In this document: piece after piece, positions 9,426-18,485 of the stretch
Numbering within the stretch: position 1 is the first letter of the stretch
How the letters are laid out: each line of letters starts with the position of its first letter
Source of the DNA: Pseudomonas koreensis
GTDB lineage: Bacteria; Pseudomonadota; Gammaproteobacteria; Pseudomonadales; Pseudomonadaceae
Length of the DNA: 64,000 bases
Assembly (NCBI RefSeq): GCF_024169245.1
Contig: NZ_JALJWP010000001.1
Coordinates: forward strand, 2,977,501-3,041,500
Direction: 5' to 3'
Notes under the pieces: model-generated
Database searches by the model: none
The model's input: only the letters and a program-made list of their open reading frames with translations
Told to the model about the DNA's origin: nothing
Translations under genes and position numbers: made by a program

Positions 9426-10994
9426 ATGCGCATTTCCACCGCCCAGTATTACGGAACGCAAGCTTCGGATTATCAGCGTAACTTCAACAAGGCCGTCGCC
9501 ACCGCGAGCGAGGCGAGCAGCCTGCAGCGCATCAACACCGCCGCCGATGATCCGATCGGGGCCGGACGTTTGCTGCAGCTGGGTCAACAGGCGGCGATGC
9601 TTGATCAGTACAAGACCAACGTCGATACCACCAAAAGCGCGTTGAATGTGCAGGAGTCCACGCTGGACTCGATCACCACGGCGTTGGCCCGTGCCAAGGA
9701 ACTTGCGCTGGCTGCGAACAACGGCACCATCACCGACAAGGATCGCCAGGCTTACGCCTCGGAAATGGGCGAGATCCAGCAACAAGTGCTGGGGCTGATG
9801 AACGCCAAGGATGCCAACGGCAACTACCTGTTTTCCGGTTCGAAAACCGATACCGCACCGTACTCGAAGAATGCTGACGGCACTTTCACCTACAACGGCG
9901 ACCAGACCACCATCAATCTGGGCATCGGCGACGGCATGACCGTGGGCACCAACACCACCGGTTGGGACGCCTTCCAGCAGACCATCAACACCGGTCGCAC
10001 CAACACCAAAATGACTGCACCAGCCGTGGATGACGGCCGTGTCGTGCTTTCCAACGGCACCGTCGGCACCGCCGCCACCTACGATGCCAAGTTCACCGCA
10101 GGCCAGCCGTATACCATCGATTTCGTCAGCAGCACCCAGCTGAAAATCACCGATGCCCTGGGCAACGATGTGACCGCCGAGGCGAGCCAGAATGGCCTGA
10201 TCAGCAACAGCAGCGGCGCCAATCAGACCGTCAGTTTCCGCGGCGTCGACCTCAAGCTGAACGTCAACCTGAAGGCCGGTGACACCAACCCGGACGCGGT
10301 CATTGCCGGGCACAGTTTCCAGCTGTCGGCCTCGCCGGACTCGTTCACCACCACGCGTAATCCGGGTAACCCGTCGACCAGCGTGATCACCGGTTCGACC
10401 ATCACCGATCAGGCGGCCTACACCGCAGCCTTCCCGCAGGGCGGCGCCGTCCTCAAGTTCACCAGTGCCACCGATTTCGATCTGTATGCCGCGCCAGTGA
10501 CGGCCGACAGCAAGCCGGTTTCCTCGGGCACGGTAGTGGGTGGTAACGCGACGGCTGCCGGTGTGACTTTCGCACTGGGCAACACGCCGGCAACGGGTGA
10601 TCAGTTCTCGATCCAGCCGAACAATCACCAGACCCAGAACGTGCTCGACACCCTGGGCCAGATGATCACCGCGCTGAACACGCCGGTCGATGGCGATCCG
10701 GTTGCCAAGCAGAAATTGCAGGGTGCGATGGAGGCAGGCCTCGGTAACATCGATGCCGCCGCCAATCAGATCGGCACCGCAGTCACCACCATTGGTGCCC
10801 GCGGTCAGGCGCTGGACATGCAGGCCATCACCAACGACAGCCTGACCACGGCGAACAGCACCACCCAGGGTTCGATCCGTGATTCCGATCCGGCTGAAGT
10901 CATGACTCGTCTGACCCTGCAACAGACCATGCTGCAGGCCGCGCAACTGGCGTTCAGCAAGATCAGTCAGTTGGGTCTGTTCAACAAGATCTGA
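9426..10994 (+). CDS. flgL: Hook-filament junction protein FlgL (HAP3)
   Basis: FlgL is the second junction protein and resembles the flagellin ends. At 522 residues it is much longer than enterobacterial FlgL (about 317). The terminal regions are canonical: MRISTAQYYGTQASDYQRNF and LQRINTAADDPIGAGRLL at the front, and DPAEVMTRLTLQQTMLQAAQ at the back. The extra length is a Thr/Gly-rich central segment (about residues 170-400), presumably a surface domain. A GGAGTCG ribosome site precedes the ATG. It is the last structural gene before the glycosylation island. Confidence 0.95.
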   Translation: MRISTAQYYGTQASDYQRNFNKAVATASEASSLQRINTAADDPIGAGRLLQLGQQAAMLDQYKTNVDTTKSALNVQESTLDSITTALARAKELALAANNGTITDKDRQAYASEMGEIQQQVLGLMNAKDANGNYLFSGSKTDTAPYSKNADGTFTYNGDQTTINLGIGDGMTVGTNTTGWDAFQQTINTGRTNTKMTAPAVDDGRVVLSNGTVGTAATYDAKFTAGQPYTIDFVSSTQLKITDALGNDVTAEASQNGLISNSSGANQTVSFRGVDLKLNVNLKAGDTNPDAVIAGHSFQLSASPDSFTTTRNPGNPSTSVITGSTITDQAAYTAAFPQGGAVLKFTSATDFDLYAAPVTADSKPVSSGTVVGGNATAAGVTFALGNTPATGDQFSIQPNNHQTQNVLDTLGQMITALNTPVDGDPVAKQKLQGAMEAGLGNIDAAANQIGTAVTTIGARGQALDMQAITNDSLTTANSTTQGSIRDSDPAEVMTRLTLQQTMLQAAQLAFSKISQLGLFNKI

Positions 10995-10996
10995 TG

Positions 10997-11090
10997 GTTG
11001 GCGGGCGCGTGAGCGCTCGCTAACGTTGTCCCTCTGTCAATGATTTTTTGCGGTATCAAGGGCTCGTTTTTCCGAGCGGGCTCGTACCGC
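10997..11090 (+). other. Two hairpins between flgL and the first glycosyltransferase
   Basis: The first hairpin (10997-11024) pairs GTTGGCGGGCGC with GCGCTCGCTAAC with a few mismatches and has no T-run. The second (11050-11090) has outer arms GCGGTA/TACCGC around a GGCTCG..CGAGC inner stem. They could be a weak terminator or a leader structure for the downstream gene. Confidence 0.45.
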
Positions 11091-11103
11091 CTGTGAGCCC
11101 GCC

Positions 11104-14100
11104 GTGAATTCACTCCCCCTCGTCAGCATTGCCATTCCTGCGTTCAATCCGCGCTTTTTCGAGCGCACGCTGAACAGTGCCGTCAGCCAGACTTACAGCA
11201 ATCTCGACATCGTCGTGTGCGATGACAGTCGTGGCGACGAGATCAAGGACATTGTCAGCCTGGTCATGGAGCAAACCGGGGCCCAGGTGCGCTACGTGCG
11301 CAACCCACAGACGTTGGGACTGGTGGGCAACCTGAAAGTCTGCCTCGAACAAGCGCGCGGCGAGTTCATCAAATTCCTTTGTGACGATGACCTGCTCTAT
11401 TCGGCCTGCATCGAACAGCAAGCCCATGAGTTACAGCGCGAAGAAGTCAGTCTGGTGATCGCTCAGCGGCTGCTGTGGGACGCCAACGACATCATTCTGC
11501 CGGCCCGTTTGGAAAACAGCTCGCTATCACCCGTGAGTGCCTTGCTCAAAGGCGACGATGTGCTGAGCATTTTCGAAAAATTCCCGGTCAACGTCCTCGG
11601 CGGCTTCAGCAGTGCGTTGTTCCGGCGTGCCGATGTCGCCGAACTGTTGCCCGCTCTGACTGAAGCAGGTGCATGCTTCGTCGCGACCCTGGATTTTGCC
11701 TTGTATGTGTGTCTGTTGCGGCGCGGCAACATGGTGACCTCGAACAATGTCCTGAGCGCCGAGCGACTTTACCCTGAGCGCCTGAGCGCGCAGCAACCGA
11801 TGAAGGATGCTGCCGAGGTTGAGCGCGAGTGGCTTTCGCAAATGCTCAAAGTACGCAGCGGCGAGTCGGCGCCCGCCAAGGGCTGGGTTCGCTACGTGCG
11901 ACTGACCAGGGCCGACGAGTCGCCTCGCGTTTGGGAAGAACTGCCGCTGAGCCGTACCCTTGGTACCAAGCAAAGCCGCCAGGAACTGGGCGTGGGTGTC
12001 GACAGCTTCAGTTTCGGCGAGCTCTATGCGCAGTGGCTGGCGTGTCGGGTGCTGACCGAGACGCAGCGCCAATGGTTGCCGGAAACCCTTGCTGGCTGGC
12101 CGCAGCAGCCGAGAATCGTACCGATCATTATCGATGCACAGGGCAGCCGTGACGGTCTCGAGCGCACCCTGCAAGCCCTCGCTGCACAGGACTATCCACC
12201 GGAGCTGGTGCTGGTATTGTCCGTAGCCTGTACCGAAGCAGTGTTGCAGGATCGGGTGTTCCACATGCCGTTGCAGGATGACGGTCTGGAGCAGATCAAT
12301 GCGCTTTTACCGCAACTCGAAGGCGCCGACTGGTTCTATCTGCTGCAACCGGGAGATCGCCCGGTGGCACCGGCGTTGCTGGTGATGGCCGATCGCATCG
12401 CGCATTCGCGGTCACTGACGTGTCTGTACAGTGATGAAGGCAGCCTGCGCGACGGCGAATCGGCGGAGCCGGCGTTCAAACCGGACTTCAACCTCGACCT
12501 CATGCGCAGTTATCCATACGTCGGCCGAGCGCTGGCATTCCAGCGCGAACGCTTTCTCGCGCTCGGTGGATTTGCGCCAGCGTTCGCCGAACTGGCGCCA
12601 CACGACATGCTCTGGCGGATGGTCGAAAGCGATGGCCTGCAGGTTGTCGGACATATCGCCGAGGTATTGCTGGAGTCGAAGTTCGACCTGTCGCAATGGC
12701 TCACCGAGCCTGGCGTGGTGGAGCAAAGTCGGCGAATTCTCGAGGCGCATCTGCAGCGCCTCGGCATTGCTCATGAAATCCGCCAGAACGGACTGCTCAA
12801 TCGTGTCGACTACCGTCACGCGCAGCGCCCTCTGGTGTCGGTGATCATCGTCACTCAGGACCAGACTGCCGCCTTGCAGCGCTGTGTCGAAACGCTGCTG
12901 GAGAAAACCGCCTACACCGAGTACGAATTGCTCCTGGTCGACAACGGCAGCGAAAGCGCTGAAGCGCTGGCGTGGCTGAACGGCATGGCGCAGTTGGGCA
13001 GCGATCGGATTCGCGTGCTGCGGTATGCGCAAAAGGACAATGCCGCTGCGGTGCACAACTTCGCCGCGCGCCAGGCGCGCGGTGAGTACGTGCTGATGCT
13101 CAACGCCTTTGCGGTAATCACCCAGGCCGACTGGCTCGACGAACTGCTCAATCATGCACAACGCCCTGAAGTCGGAGTGGTTGGCGCCAAGCTGTTCAAC
13201 CCGGACGGTGGCGTGCTGCACGCCGGTCTCATCCTGGGGCTGAATGGTCCGGCGGGACTGCCGTTCTACGGCCAGCCGATGCAGTCGGACGGGTATATGC
13301 ATCGACTGCAAGCTGTGCATGATCTGAGCGCGGTCGGTGGCGACTGCCTGATGATTCGCAAATCGGTATTCGAAGCGGCCGGCGGCCTGGACGAGCAGGA
13401 TTTCAAGCAAACGCTCAATGTCGTGGATCTATGCCTGCGCATTGGCCGCGACGGTTATCTGGTGGTGATGAACCCACACGCCGTGCTGGCGGTGGGCACG
13501 CAGCCAGTTATCGCGGCGACGGAGCAAGAGCAAGCGCAGCACGCCGAGGAGAAGGACATCTTCTATCAACGCTGGCTACCACTGGTCGCGCGCGATCCGG
13601 CCTATAACGTCAACCTGACCTTGCAGGGCGTTGGCGCCACCAACTTCAGCCTTGAACCGGGCCTGCGTACCGGCTGGAGCGCGTTCTCCAAGGCACAACT
13701 GCCGAACGTGCTCGCGGTTCCGATCAACGCCTCTGCGATCGGCCATTACCGCATGAGTCAGCCAATGATTGAACTGGAAGCGGCCAACCGGGTGGAGGGG
13801 CGAGTCTGCTACGGCTTACCGTCGATCATCGATATCGAGCGGCAGGCGCCCGACGTGATTGTCCTGCAGGGGCGCTACTCAGAGCACGCCATTGATGAGA
13901 TCCCGCCGCTGAAGAAGTTCTTCAACGCCAGACGGATTTTCGAACTCGACGACTATGTGATCGATGTTCCCCATCGCAACGCACACATTCGCAACATGCC
14001 GGGCAAGCCAGACATGGAGCGCATGGTTCGCCGGGCGATCGGCCTGTGTGATCGCGTGGTCGTTTCAACAGCGCCGCTGGCCAACGCACTGTCGGACATG

Positions 14101-14691
14101 CACCACGACATACGCGTGGTGCCGAACATGTTGGCTCAGGATTTATGGGGACACCTGCGCAGCCAGCGCCGCACCTCGAAAAAACCGCGTGTTGGCTGGG
14201 GCGGTGGGACCAGTCACCATGGCGATCTGGCGGTGATTGCCGAGGTGGTGCGCGAACTGGCCAACGAAGTCGACTGGGTTTTCTTCGGCATGTGCCCGGA
14301 TGACTTGCTGCCGTACATGCATGAGTTTCATGGCGTGATTCCCCTGGATGTGTATCCGGCAAAACTGGCCAGCCTGAACCTTGATCTGGCTTTGGCGCCG
14401 TTGGAGTTCCACATCTTCAACGATTGCAAGAGCAATCTGCGGCTGCTCGAGTATGGCGCCTGCGGTTTTCCGGTGGTCTGCACCGATACCGAGGCTTATC
14501 GCGGCTACTTGCCGTGTACGCGGGTCAAGACCAACACGACCGATGAGTGGCTGCAAGCGATCCGCATGCATCTGGCTGATCCGGATGCCAGCTATCGCAT
14601 GGGCGATGAGTTGCGTGAGGTGGTGCTGCGAGACTATGTTCTGCGCGGCGATAACTTGCGCCATTGGGAGTATGGCTGGCTGGCGGATTGA
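11104..14691 (+). CDS. Multi-domain glycosyltransferase (GT2 modules plus C-terminal GT-B), flagellar glycosylation
   Basis: This is probably a flagellin glycan transferase: large GT2 proteins sit at the same place, between flgL and fliC, in other pseudomonads. The 1195 residues read as an N-terminal GT-A domain (about 1-240; LPLVSIAIPAFNPRFFERTL, acidic motif CDDDLL near 95), a degenerate GT-A-like part (about 335-560, with CLYSDEG), a third GT-A fold (about 575-800; PLVSVIIVTQDQTAAL, VDNGS) and a GT-B-like domain (about 855-1195; KPRVGWGGGTSHHGDL near 1025, SNLRLLEYGACGFPVVCTD). In the third fold the acidic metal motif is gone (LMLNAFAVI). Start is GTG 11104 with no clear ribosome site. Acceptor and donor sugars cannot be read from the sequence. 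It shares blocks such as LNHAQRPEVGVVGAKL with the protein at 22845-25760. Confidence 0.88.
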   Translation: MNSLPLVSIAIPAFNPRFFERTLNSAVSQTYSNLDIVVCDDSRGDEIKDIVSLVMEQTGAQVRYVRNPQTLGLVGNLKVCLEQARGEFIKFLCDDDLLYSACIEQQAHELQREEVSLVIAQRLLWDANDIILPARLENSSLSPVSALLKGDDVLSIFEKFPVNVLGGFSSALFRRADVAELLPALTEAGACFVATLDFALYVCLLRRGNMVTSNNVLSAERLYPERLSAQQPMKDAAEVEREWLSQMLKVRSGESAPAKGWVRYVRLTRADESPRVWEELPLSRTLGTKQSRQELGVGVDSFSFGELYAQWLACRVLTETQRQWLPETLAGWPQQPRIVPIIIDAQGSRDGLERTLQALAAQDYPPELVLVLSVACTEAVLQDRVFHMPLQDDGLEQINALLPQLEGADWFYLLQPGDRPVAPALLVMADRIAHSRSLTCLYSDEGSLRDGESAEPAFKPDFNLDLMRSYPYVGRALAFQRERFLALGGFAPAFAELAPHDMLWRMVESDGLQVVGHIAEVLLESKFDLSQWLTEPGVVEQSRRILEAHLQRLGIAHEIRQNGLLNRVDYRHAQRPLVSVIIVTQDQTAALQRCVETLLEKTAYTEYELLLVDNGSESAEALAWLNGMAQLGSDRIRVLRYAQKDNAAAVHNFAARQARGEYVLMLNAFAVITQADWLDELLNHAQRPEVGVVGAKLFNPDGGVLHAGLILGLNGPAGLPFYGQPMQSDGYMHRLQAVHDLSAVGGDCLMIRKSVFEAAGGLDEQDFKQTLNVVDLCLRIGRDGYLVVMNPHAVLAVGTQPVIAATEQEQAQHAEEKDIFYQRWLPLVARDPAYNVNLTLQGVGATNFSLEPGLRTGWSAFSKAQLPNVLAVPINASAIGHYRMSQPMIELEAANRVEGRVCYGLPSIIDIERQAPDVIVLQGRYSEHAIDEIPPLKKFFNARRIFELDDYVIDVPHRNAHIRNMPGKPDMERMVRRAIGLCDRVVVSTAPLANALSDMHHDIRVVPNMLAQDLWGHLRSQRRTSKKPRVGWGGGTSHHGDLAVIAEVVRELANEVDWVFFGMCPDDLLPYMHEFHGVIPLDVYPAKLASLNLDLALAPLEFHIFNDCKSNLRLLEYGACGFPVVCTDTEAYRGYLPCTRVKTNTTDEWLQAIRMHLADPDASYRMGDELREVVLRDYVLRGDNLRHWEYGWLAD

Positions 14692-14712
14692 ATTGTCCGC
14701 AAGGCTTCATTG

Positions 14713-14739
14713 AAAGGCGATCTCTCGGGTCGCCTTTTT
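14713..14739 (+). terminator. Rho-independent terminator after the 1195-residue glycosyltransferase
   Basis: AAAGGCGA and TCGCCTTT form an 8-bp stem around a 9-base loop, followed by further T residues, 22 bp after the stop codon. Confidence 0.8.
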
Positions 14740-14845
14740 CACATGTTCATTGATTTGTTTGAGTCGATCAGCGAGCGAATGCGCTCCGGACGGGCAGCGC
14801 CCGCACTGACAGATCCGGTTTCAACAACCACGCAAGGAAGATGTA

Positions 14846-16780
14846 ATGACAATTGTGAATGGAACGAGTGAAGCGGATGTCCTGCTGGGCACCGGCAGCA
14901 ATGACCAACTCTATGGACTGGAGGCGGATGATGTCCTGCTGGCAAGTACAGGATCGGATGAGCTTGATGGCGGGGACGGCTTCGATACCGCGAATTACTA
15001 CGCAATAACCTCTGGAATCAACGTCGAACTGGCCGACGGTACAAGTACCGTCGCCGGCCCCGACGGCAAGCTCGATACGCTGGTGTCCGTTGAGAAGATC
15101 GTCGGGACGTTTTCCAACGATACGTTCACCAGTTCGGTAGCCGGCGTGATGCTGGAAGGCAGCAGCGGTGACGATGTCTACATCGTCAGCGCTGAAGACG
15201 TGACCATCGTCGAGGAGGACTGGGGCGGCTACGACGAACTGCGCACCAGCCTCAACAGCATCAAGATGGTCGGCTTCGTCGAGAAACTGACCTTCACGGG
15301 TACCGGTGATTTCAAGGCTTACGGCAGTGACACCGACAACGAGATCATCGCTGGTGCCGGTAATGACTGGCTGTGGGGTGGTGATGGTGCAGATCATTTC
15401 GTCGGGGGGGACGGTTATGACACCGTCAGCTACAGCGACAGCCTTGAAGGGGTACGAGTCGAAGACTTCACCAACCATGACGGCCTGACCATCGCCTATG
15501 GCGATATTTTTACCGGCATCGAAGCGCTTCAGGGCTCGGGCTTCGATGATGTGTTTTATCGTCATAAGGACTCGATGAGCATCGATGGTGCGCATGGCTA
15601 CGACACGGTGAGTTACCGCTACGCCTTCGACGTGGCCAATGTCGTGATCGGCAATGGCAGCAACCTTGCAGGTGACACGCTGCTCAATGTGGAAGAGGTC
15701 ATCGGTTCCTCCGGCGCCGATCGTTTTGTCGTCAACGCCAGTGGTGTGAAGGTGGCTGGTGATATCGGTGATGACGTTTATACGATCAACAGCACCGGCG
15801 TGACTGTCGAAGAAGACGACAGCTTCATGGGTGGTACCGATCATGTGTACACCAGCCTGTCCGAGTTGAGGCTGAGTGCGTTCGTTGAGCGGTTGACCTA
15901 TACCGGCAGCAGCGATTTCACCGGTTACGGCAATGACGGGGACAACACGATCGTTTCCGGGGCCGGGAACGATGTGCTGCTGGGTGGGGCGGGGGCCGAT
16001 AACTTTGAAGGTGGTGCGGGCCTCGACATCGTCAGCTATGACGACAGCGCTGAAGGCTTGAGCGCCTCGCTGAAATGGGGCGCGCAGAGCGGTATCGCCT
16101 TCCATGACGTCTACATCGACATCGAAGGCCTGCGCGGCAGCCAGTTCAATGATGTTCTGGAAGGTGAGTGGGGTGACAACGTCCTTGAAGGCGGCGGTGG
16201 TGACGACCAGATTCAGGGTGGCGATGGCAACGATCACATCTACGGTGGTCTGGCATCCGGTGTCGATGCAGCCGGGCAGTCCGACACCTTGTTCGGTGGC
16301 TCGGGCGATGACGTCATCATAGCTGCGCGCGATGGTCTGTTTACCTGGGTCAGTGGCGATGAAGGCAATGACAACATTACCCTCGGGCGGGGCGTGGCCT
16401 ATGGTGGGCAGGGCAACGACGTGTTGATCTTCAATGGTGCCGGCCCGTCGGGCCTGGGCGGCAGCGGGTTTGGCGAGCAGGGCGATGATACCTATGTGGT
16501 GGACACGTCTGCCTTGGTGACCATCAAGGATGAAGGGCTGGATGCCAACGACACGCTGATTCTGAACACGATCGCTGACGCCAGTCAGTTGAGCGTGACC
16601 CGTGTTGGCGATGACGTTTATCTGCACAGTGCCAATGATGGTAGCAGGGGCGTGCCGGACAATGGTGTGCGGCTGGTGGACTGGTATGCGGGGTTTGCGA
16701 CCATCGAGCATGTTCAGACGGCCGATGGTCAGATGTATGAGCTGCCGGTGGGTGGTGACGGGTTTGCGCTGTTCGGGTAG
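14846..16780 (+). CDS. RTX calcium-binding repeat protein
   Basis: The 644-residue protein is acidic and Gly/Asp-rich, with four or more clusters of GGxGxDxxx nonapeptides. Examples are DELDGGDGFDTANYY near 45, AGNDWLWGGDGADHFVGGDG near 185, AGNDVLLGGAGADNFEGGAG near 385 and the densest cluster at about 440-490. Such repeats bind calcium and fold outside the cell; proteins of this type usually leave through type I secretion with an uncleaved C-terminal signal. There is no N-terminal signal peptide and no catalytic domain that I recognise. The intervening stretches repeat one another (GTFSNDTFTSSVAGV, SSGADRFVVNASGV). AAGGAAG precedes the ATG. It has its own terminators on both sides, and no type I secretion genes are nearby. 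Why it lies inside a flagellin glycosylation island is unknown. Confidence 0.85.
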   Translation: MTIVNGTSEADVLLGTGSNDQLYGLEADDVLLASTGSDELDGGDGFDTANYYAITSGINVELADGTSTVAGPDGKLDTLVSVEKIVGTFSNDTFTSSVAGVMLEGSSGDDVYIVSAEDVTIVEEDWGGYDELRTSLNSIKMVGFVEKLTFTGTGDFKAYGSDTDNEIIAGAGNDWLWGGDGADHFVGGDGYDTVSYSDSLEGVRVEDFTNHDGLTIAYGDIFTGIEALQGSGFDDVFYRHKDSMSIDGAHGYDTVSYRYAFDVANVVIGNGSNLAGDTLLNVEEVIGSSGADRFVVNASGVKVAGDIGDDVYTINSTGVTVEEDDSFMGGTDHVYTSLSELRLSAFVERLTYTGSSDFTGYGNDGDNTIVSGAGNDVLLGGAGADNFEGGAGLDIVSYDDSAEGLSASLKWGAQSGIAFHDVYIDIEGLRGSQFNDVLEGEWGDNVLEGGGGDDQIQGGDGNDHIYGGLASGVDAAGQSDTLFGGSGDDVIIAARDGLFTWVSGDEGNDNITLGRGVAYGGQGNDVLIFNGAGPSGLGGSGFGEQGDDTYVVDTSALVTIKDEGLDANDTLILNTIADASQLSVTRVGDDVYLHSANDGSRGVPDNGVRLVDWYAGFATIEHVQTADGQMYELPVGGDGFALFG

Positions 16781-16800
16781 TTTTTGCGCATCGTTGAAAT

Positions 16801-16834
16801 AAGGGATGGGTCGTTGGATTCATCCCTTTTTTGT
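16801..16834 (+). terminator. Rho-independent terminator after the RTX gene
   Basis: AAGGGATG pairs with CATCCCTT across a 12-base loop and is followed by a T-rich tract, 20 bp after the RTX stop codon. Confidence 0.85.
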
Positions 16835-16879
16835 TTTTGGGCTTGGCGGTTTTTGGGCCGACCAGGCTCTCGGGGTTTT

Positions 16880-17525
16880 GGGTGAATATCCGTTTTTGCG
16901 GGTGTTGCTACTGGCGGTTTCGCCCTTACGGCGAGGCACTTTTTCCAGACGCCCGGAATGCCGGCCCAGAAAAAAGTACCCAAAAAGGCTTGCTCCTGCG
17001 TTCGGCCCTCGCAGGCTCGGGTTCCTTCGCTGCGGGATCGATCCCTCCACTCAGCCTTCCGAAGTCGCCCGTGGATCAAGATCAAAAGCGGTAGTCGAGC
17101 TTGCGCTCATTGTATGCAGTGGTTAGGAGTGGGTGATCGGGCTTTGGTCTTGTGGTGGATTTGCCCCTCACCCCAGCCCTCTCCCGAGGGAGAGGGGGCC
17201 GATTTGTGGAGTGTTCAAAACCTGCATTCAACTCGGTATCTCACGTCGGCGTACCCCGCGCAAACACCTCGGTCAGTCCCCTCTCCCTCTGGAAGAGGGC
17301 TAGGGTGAGGGGCTCTTGATCTTTTGCCCCTTCGGCAGGCTGCGCCCGGATCGGTCCCGTAACGAAGGTACCCCGAGCTTCAGCGAGCGGGCCGAATGTC
17401 GGGGCAAAGCCTTTTGCTTGCTTTTCGCTGGGCCGGCATTCCGGCGTCTGGAAAAGTGACTCGCTGTGTGAGAGCGAAACCGCCAGCGGCAGCACCCGCA
17501 TTAACGGATATGCCCCAATCAAAAT
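16880..17525. repeat. Large non-coding nested palindrome (about 0.65 kb)
   Basis: The left arm (about 16880-17080) and right arm (about 17325-17525) are imperfect reverse complements over roughly 200 bp. For example, ATATCCGTTTTTGCGGGTGT on the left matches the complement of GCACCCGCATTAACGGATAT on the right, and GGAATGCCGGCCCAG appears in both orientations. The core holds a second palindromic element (17161-17330). Open frames here (such as 16806-17126) are by-products of the repeat. I see no gene between 16835 and 17711 and no definite promoter for rfbF. Confidence 0.75.
17161..17330. repeat. MITE-like element, copy 1 (CCCTCACCC terminal repeats)
   Basis: Outer arms CCCCTCACCCCAGCCCTCTC and the complement of CTCTGGAAGAGGGCTAGGGT enclose about 100 bp containing ACTCGGTATCTCA and CACCTCGGTCAG. 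The same arms and inner landmarks occur at 52797-53027. Confidence 0.7.
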
Positions 17526-17711
17526 CCTCAGCGCGTTCCCCGCCACCTCGGCTGTGAGCTGGCGCGTTTCCTGCAAGTCCCCCGCAAATCGCCATAAAAC
17601 GAGCGCTAGCGGTCACTCCACCTGCGCCCGGATCGGCAAAAGGTTGAGCCAGAAGGCCCGCAACGCTCAAGCAAGCTGCGCGCAGCCCGGTGAAGAACAA
17701 GAGGTGAGACG

Positions 17712-18485
17712 ATGAAGGCAGTTATTTTGGCGGGTGGCCTCGGCACGCGCATCAGTGAAGAGTCGCACCTCAAGCCCAAGCCGATGATCGAGATCGGCGG
17801 CAAGCCAATTCTCTGGCACATCATGAAGCAGTATTCCGCCCACGGAATTCACGACTTCGTCATTTGCCTGGGCTACAAGGGTTATGCGATCAAGGATTTC
17901 TTCGCCAACTACTTCCTGCACACCTCCGACGTCACCTTCAACATGCGCGAGAACCGCATGGAGGTGCACCAGAATTACAGTGAGCCGTGGAGCGTCACGC
18001 TGGTCGACACCGGCGAAGAAACCATGACCGGTGGCCGGCTTTTGCGCACTGCGCCTTATGTCAAGGACGAGAAAGCCTTTTGCTTTACCTACGGCGACGG
18101 CGTCTCGGATATCGATATCGGCGCTCTGATCCGTTTTCACGAAGCGCATGGCAAGCTCGCAACCGTAACGGCCGTGCAGCCGCCCGGCCGTTACGGCGCA
18201 TTGCAACGCACAGGCCACCAAGTCATGGGCTTCACCGAGAAGCCGCGAGGTGACGGCGGCTGGATCAATGGCGGTTTCTTCGTGCTCTCTCCGCAGGTGC
18301 TGCCTTACATCGCCGGCGATGCGACCAGTTGGGAAGCCGAACCGTTGATGCAACTGGCCGAACTGGAACAACTGCATGCCTACGAACACTCGGGCTTCTG
18401 GCAACCCATGGACACCCTGCGCGACAAGAACCATCTCGAAGCGCTGTGGCAGAGCGGGGAGGCCCCATGGAAGCAATGGGCCTGA
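17712..18485 (+). CDS. rfbF: Glucose-1-phosphate cytidylyltransferase
   Basis: This enzyme makes CDP-glucose from CTP and glucose 1-phosphate, the entry step to CDP-6-deoxyhexoses. The 257 residues (family about 257) start MKAVILAGGLGTRISEE, the nucleotide-binding signature. KPMIEIGGKPILWHIMKQYS, TGEETMTGGRL and TYGDGVSDIDI follow, all characteristic of RfbF. A purine-rich AGAGGTGAG precedes the ATG. It is the first gene of a compact run to 31828 in which most genes overlap. Its 3' end overlaps rfbG by 19 bp. Confidence 0.95.
   Translation: MKAVILAGGLGTRISEESHLKPKPMIEIGGKPILWHIMKQYSAHGIHDFVICLGYKGYAIKDFFANYFLHTSDVTFNMRENRMEVHQNYSEPWSVTLVDTGEETMTGGRLLRTAPYVKDEKAFCFTYGDGVSDIDIGALIRFHEAHGKLATVTAVQPPGRYGALQRTGHQVMGFTEKPRGDGGWINGGFFVLSPQVLPYIAGDATSWEAEPLMQLAELEQLHAYEHSGFWQPMDTLRDKNHLEALWQSGEAPWKQWA

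Noticed and set aside
14768..16711. 647-codon minus-strand frame opposite the RTX gene
   Set aside because: Repetitive antisense of the Gly/Asp repeats. The plus strand has the ribosome site, calcium-binding repeats and terminator.
16806..17126. Overlapping small frames after the RTX gene (both strands)
   Set aside because: They start inside the terminator and run through the palindromic repeat; none has a good ribosome site.
17241..17700. Minus-strand frames of 106-111 codons before rfbF
   Set aside because: They are translations of the right arm of the large palindrome and of the adjoining repeat.
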